Positions 61,157-64,000 of a DNA stretch of 64,000 nucleotides are shown piece by piece. A program made the position numbers and the translations under genes. Every line of letters begins with the position of its first letter. Position 1 is the stretch's first letter. Origin of the DNA: Dickeya lacustris (GTDB lineage Bacteria; Pseudomonadota; Gammaproteobacteria; Enterobacterales; Enterobacteriaceae); NCBI RefSeq assembly GCF_029635795.1, contig NZ_CP114280.1:1922001-1986000 (forward strand), read 5' to 3'. A model generated the notes under the pieces. It searched no databases. It worked only from the letters and a program-made list of their open reading frames with translations, and had not been told where the DNA came from.

Positions 61157-61639
61157 ATGATCACGTTGGAACAGTTTAACCAGCTCAGTGTCAGTGACGC
61201 CGTGGCGCTATTGGCACCCTGCGTGGCGCTGCCCGGATTTGCAAAACACGTTACCGCCGGTCGCCCTTACGGCAATCGGGCTGCGCTGCTGGCCGCCGGA
61301 TTGCAAGCGACCCGAGGCTGGCAGGGTGAAGAGCTCGCGTTGGCATTGCGTGATCATCCGCGTATCGGCGACACCAGCCCAGGCTCGCTCTCGCACCAGC
61401 AGCAAGCCGGGCAACACGATAATTATTCCCTGGCGCAGGCGCTGCGCTGCGCGAATGCCCGCTATGAATCGCGCTTTGGCCGGGTGTTTTTAATTCTGGC
61501 CAAAGGCCGCAGTGGTGAAGAAATTTTGCATATTCTGCATCGGCGGCTACAAAACAGCGAACAGCAGGAAACCGCAGAAGCGCTGGAGCAGTTGCGCCAG
61601 ATTACGTTGCTACGGCTGGAAAATATGGTGGGTGAATAG
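61157..61639 (+). CDS. uraD: UraD, OHCU decarboxylase
   Basis: A 160-residue protein. It decarboxylates 2-oxo-4-hydroxy-4-carboxy-5-ureidoimidazoline to (S)-allantoin in urate breakdown. It shows MITLEQFNQLSVSDAVALLA, the catalytic-site motif DHPRIGD (His at about residue 72) and the helix FGRVFLILAKGRSGEEIL. The start at 61157 has AAGGAGAG. It usually travels with uraH and urate oxidase or hpx genes. None are in the window, and the next 250 bp show no uraH. It is therefore an orphan here. Confidence 0.92.
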   Translation: MITLEQFNQLSVSDAVALLAPCVALPGFAKHVTAGRPYGNRAALLAAGLQATRGWQGEELALALRDHPRIGDTSPGSLSHQQQAGQHDNYSLAQALRCANARYESRFGRVFLILAKGRSGEEILHILHRRLQNSEQQETAEALEQLRQITLLRLENMVGE

Positions 61640-61762
61640 GCGTGAGCAATCGCACATTAACGCGGCTTCACCGCCTGGCCGCCGTGTTAAACCGACCAGA
61701 TGCGCCGACATATATTCCAAACAGCACCGCGCCACATGGCCCGGCGGTGCTGACTCGCGCAA

Positions 61763-61797
61763 TAAAAAAACCCCCTTTAGACACATTCAAGGGGGTA
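61763..61797 (-). terminator. Terminator of ahpF
   Basis: On the minus strand, ACCCCCTT...AAGGGGG pairs and is followed by a run of seven T. It lies about 125 bp past the ahpF stop and may also serve uraD. Confidence 0.88.
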
Positions 61798-61921
61798 GAT
61801 AACCACAAGCGAGCAGGTGAAGCATGAGGGAAAATAATGAAAGAAATCATGACAATCGTATTGGCGAGCCTGCCGTCATCGCCGGTATTATCCGGCCTTA
61901 ACCGCAGGCGCACGCCATTGC

Positions 61922-63481
61922 TTACTGCGTTCTTATCAGGTAATCGAACGCGCTCAGTGACGCTTTCGCGCCTTCGCCGGTCGCGATAATAATCTGTTTA
62001 TAGGGCACCGTCGTGCAGTCTCCGGCAGCAAACACCCCTTTCACGCTGGTTTCACACTTCGCATCGATAACGATTTCGCCGATACGGTTACGCTCCAGCG
62101 CACCTTCCAGCCAACCGGTGTTCGGCAACAGGCCGATTTGCACGAAAATCCCTTCCAGCGCCAGCTTATGGACGCTCTCGGTGAGGCGGTCTTTATATTC
62201 CAGACCGGTCACTTTCTGGCCGTCGCCCAGCACTTCAGTAGTCTGCGCATTCACAATTACATCGACATTCGGCAGGCTACGCAGTTTTTGCTGCAATACC
62301 GAATCCGCTTTCAGTTCGGGTGCAAACTCCAGCAAGGTGACATGTTTCACCACACCGGCCAGGTCGATGGCGGCTTCCACGCCGGAGTTACCACCGCCTA
62401 TCACCGCGACATGTTTGCCTTTAAACAGCGGGCCATCGCAGTGTGGGCAATAGGTCACACCACGAGTACGGTATTGATCTTCACCCGGCACGCTCATGTT
62501 GCGCCAGCGTGCGCCAGTGGCAATGATAACGCTGCGCGACTTCAGCACCGCGCCAGAGGCCGTTTCAATCTGGTGCGGCTGGCCGGGTTGCGTCGCCGGG
62601 ATCAGTTTTTGCGCGCTTTGCACATCAATGACATCCACGTCGTAATCATCAACATGGCTTTTCAACGCGCCAGCCAGCTTCGCGCCTTCGGTTTTCGGCA
62701 CAGAAATGTAGTTTTCAATATCAACAGTATCGAGGATCTGGCCGCCAAAACGCTCGCCCATCAAACCGGTGCGAATGCCTTTACGGGCCGCATATACGGC
62801 GGCTGCCGCCCCTGCCGGGCCACTGCCGACGATCAGCACATCGTACACCGGACGGCTGTTGAGCTTATCGACAACGCGAGCGGTCGCGCCGGTATCGATT
62901 TTACCGACGATTTCCGCCAGGCTCATGCGGCCCTGGCTGAAATGTTCGCCGTTCAGGAATACCGTGGGAACGCCCATGATATTGCGGTCTTTGATCTCAT
63001 CCTGAAATACGCCGCCGTCAATCGCGGTGTGGGTCACATTCGGGTTCAGGATGGCCATTAAATTCAGCGCCTGCACCACATCCGGGCAGTTGTGGCAGGT
63101 CAGCGAGTAATAGGTTTCGAAATGGAACTTACCGTCCAGGTCACGGATTTGCTCGAGCAGTTCCTGCGCCTCTTTGGACGGATGCCCACCGGTCTGGAGC
63201 AGTGCCAGCACCAGCGAGGTAAATTCGTGCCCCATCGGTGCGCCAGCAAAACGCGGGCCGCTGGCCGAACCGGGGTTTGTTACCAGAAAAGAGGGTTTGC
63301 GTACCGGTAAGTCATTATTTTCAAAGAAACTGACCTTGTCAGATAAACCGGCAATTTCCGTCAGCAGCGTCCGAACTTCCGCTGATTTGGCTGAATCGTC
63401 TAGCGTCGCCACCAGCTCAACCGGCTTAGTCAATTTTTCCAGGTAAGCTTTCAGCTGGAGTTGCATAGTATTGTCGAGCAT
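61922..63481 (-). CDS. ahpF: AhpF, alkyl hydroperoxide reductase flavoprotein
   Basis: A 519-residue NADH-dependent reductase. The N-terminal double thioredoxin-fold domain has the CHNCPD redox pair. The FAD/NADH domains ([35 protein letters not shown]) hold a second pair in CPHCDGP. It recycles AhpC after peroxide reduction. The start at 63481 ([17 protein letters not shown]) fits the family. A longer in-frame form to 63631 runs back through the ahpC end and is rejected. Second gene of ahpCF, 80 bp after ahpC. Confidence 0.96.
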   Translation of the reverse strand: MLDNTMQLQLKAYLEKLTKPVELVATLDDSAKSAEVRTLLTEIAGLSDKVSFFENNDLPVRKPSFLVTNPGSASGPRFAGAPMGHEFTSLVLALLQTGGHPSKEAQELLEQIRDLDGKFHFETYYSLTCHNCPDVVQALNLMAILNPNVTHTAIDGGVFQDEIKDRNIMGVPTVFLNGEHFSQGRMSLAEIVGKIDTGATARVVDKLNSRPVYDVLIVGSGPAGAAAAVYAARKGIRTGLMGERFGGQILDTVDIENYISVPKTEGAKLAGALKSHVDDYDVDVIDVQSAQKLIPATQPGQPHQIETASGAVLKSRSVIIATGARWRNMSVPGEDQYRTRGVTYCPHCDGPLFKGKHVAVIGGGNSGVEAAIDLAGVVKHVTLLEFAPELKADSVLQQKLRSLPNVDVIVNAQTTEVLGDGQKVTGLEYKDRLTESVHKLALEGIFVQIGLLPNTGWLEGALERNRIGEIVIDAKCETSVKGVFAAGDCTTVPYKQIIIATGEGAKASLSAFDYLIRTQ

Positions 63482-63502
63482 AGAATATCCTTGGCGTTGG
63501 CG

Positions 63503-63530
63503 TAAAAAATCGGGTGCAACGCACCCGATA
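63503..63530 (-). terminator. Hairpin between ahpC and ahpF
   Basis: ATCGGGTGC-GTT-GCACCCGAT followed by T6 on the minus strand. It is a partial terminator that lowers ahpF against ahpC. Confidence 0.85.
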
Positions 63531-63561
63531 AACGAATTGAAGCGCTGGGGAAACGAGAACG

Positions 63562-64000
63562 TTAGATTTTGCCAACCAGATCCAAAGACGGAGCCAGTGT
63601 GGCATCGCCTTCTTTCCATTTTGCCGGGCACACTTCACCAGGGTGAGAGGCCACGTACTGAGCGGCTTTTACTTTGCGCAACAGGTCGGATGCGTCACGG
63701 CCAATGCCTTCGGCTGTAATTTCTACCGCCTGAATGATGCCTTGCGGGTCAACGATAAACGTACCACGGTCAGCCAGGCCTTGATCTTCGCGCATGTTTT
63801 CGAAGTTGCGGGTCAGCGCGCCAGTCGGGTCGCCAATCATCGCGTATTTGATCTTAGCGATGGTGTCAGAACTGCTGTGCCAGGCTTTGTGGGTAAAGTG
63901 GGTATCGGTGGAGACAGAGTAGATATCTACGCCGATTTTCTGGAACTCGTCGTAATAATCCGCTACATCGCCCAGTTCAGTCGGGCAGACGAACGTAAAG
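63562..64000 (-). CDS. ahpC: AhpC, peroxiredoxin (partial, C-terminal 145 residues)
   Basis: The gene enters from beyond the window end, and its stop is at 63562. The visible part includes the peroxidatic Cys in [25 protein letters not shown], and the resolving Cys in [12 protein letters not shown] near the C-terminus. As a typical 2-Cys peroxiredoxin it reduces H2O2, organic peroxides and peroxynitrite, with AhpF as its reductase. About 42 N-terminal residues are missing. OxyR control is usual, but the promoter lies outside the window. Confidence 0.95.
   Translation of the reverse strand, partial: FTFVCPTELGDVADYYDEFQKIGVDIYSVSTDTHFTHKAWHSSSDTIAKIKYAMIGDPTGALTRNFENMREDQGLADRGTFIVDPQGIIQAVEITAEGIGRDASDLLRKVKAAQYVASHPGEVCPAKWKEGDATLAPSLDLVGKI

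Noticed and set aside
61642..61827. Possible uraH start after uraD (MSNRTLTRLHRLAAVLN)
   Set aside because: After the first residues there is no transthyretin-like motif, and the frame runs through the ahpF terminator hairpin.
63482..63631. AhpF extended upstream
   Set aside because: The extension runs through the ahpC-ahpF hairpin and into ahpC in another frame. The start at 63481 is the family start.

Overview
The window is a stretch of enterobacterial chromosome. Gene content and order point to the Pectobacteriaceae, most likely Dickeya or a close relative. The uxaCBA operon faces exuT-exuR for galacturonate use. The blocks rlmG-alx-ygjV, yqjA-mzrA-yqjF-yqjG-yhaJ-yhaK, zur-lexA-dgkA-plsB-ubiA-ubiC and groESL-fxsA-aspA-dcuA-cutA-dsbD-yjdC follow the familiar enteric gene order. 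No species can be named from the sequence alone.

Layout. 1-5.6 kb: partial YqhD-like alcohol dehydrogenase, LysR regulator, small DUF1471 secreted protein, MarA-like regulator, then an SDR/aldo-keto reductase pair with a TetR regulator and shared inverted repeats. 5.6-11.9 kb: a redox block with a three-domain NADH-dependent fumarate-reductase-like flavoprotein, its cytosolic ApbE-type flavinyltransferase, a lipoprotein ApbE, and the chaperone Spy. 12-17.2 kb: uhpABC-uhpT for hexose phosphate sensing and uptake. 17.4-21 kb: a coiled-coil orphan, rlmG, alx with a Mn-type riboswitch leader, and ygjV. 21-29 kb: hexuronate catabolism. 29-34 kb: membrane and quinone-stress genes. 34-49.5 kb: housekeeping block; plsB carries a single-base frameshift here.

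49.6-57.3 kb is an AT-rich island of about 7.6 kb in a tRNA-Phe gene, bounded by a 20-bp exact repeat of the tRNA 3' end. It has no integrase. It holds a ccdAB toxin-antitoxin pair and a three-gene operon of the Lamassu/ABC-3C defence type: nuclease-like effector, small middle protein, and Rad50/SMC-like ATPase with a zinc hook. The effector gene is split after codon 44 by an intact 1257-bp IS3-family element. Removing the element and one copy of its 3-bp target duplication restores an exact 477-codon gene.

57.3-64 kb: a decayed GNAT toxin gene, a MerR regulator divergent from a Zn/Cd/Pb-exporting P-type ATPase with a perfect dyad operator, an orphan uraD, and ahpF with part of ahpC.

A feature at another scale: at least a dozen unrelated short tandem arrays, with units of 13-18 bp repeated 2-6 times, sit in the intergenic gaps. 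Several begin on the stop codon of the preceding gene. Two lie in regulatory leaders, before uhpT and before alx.
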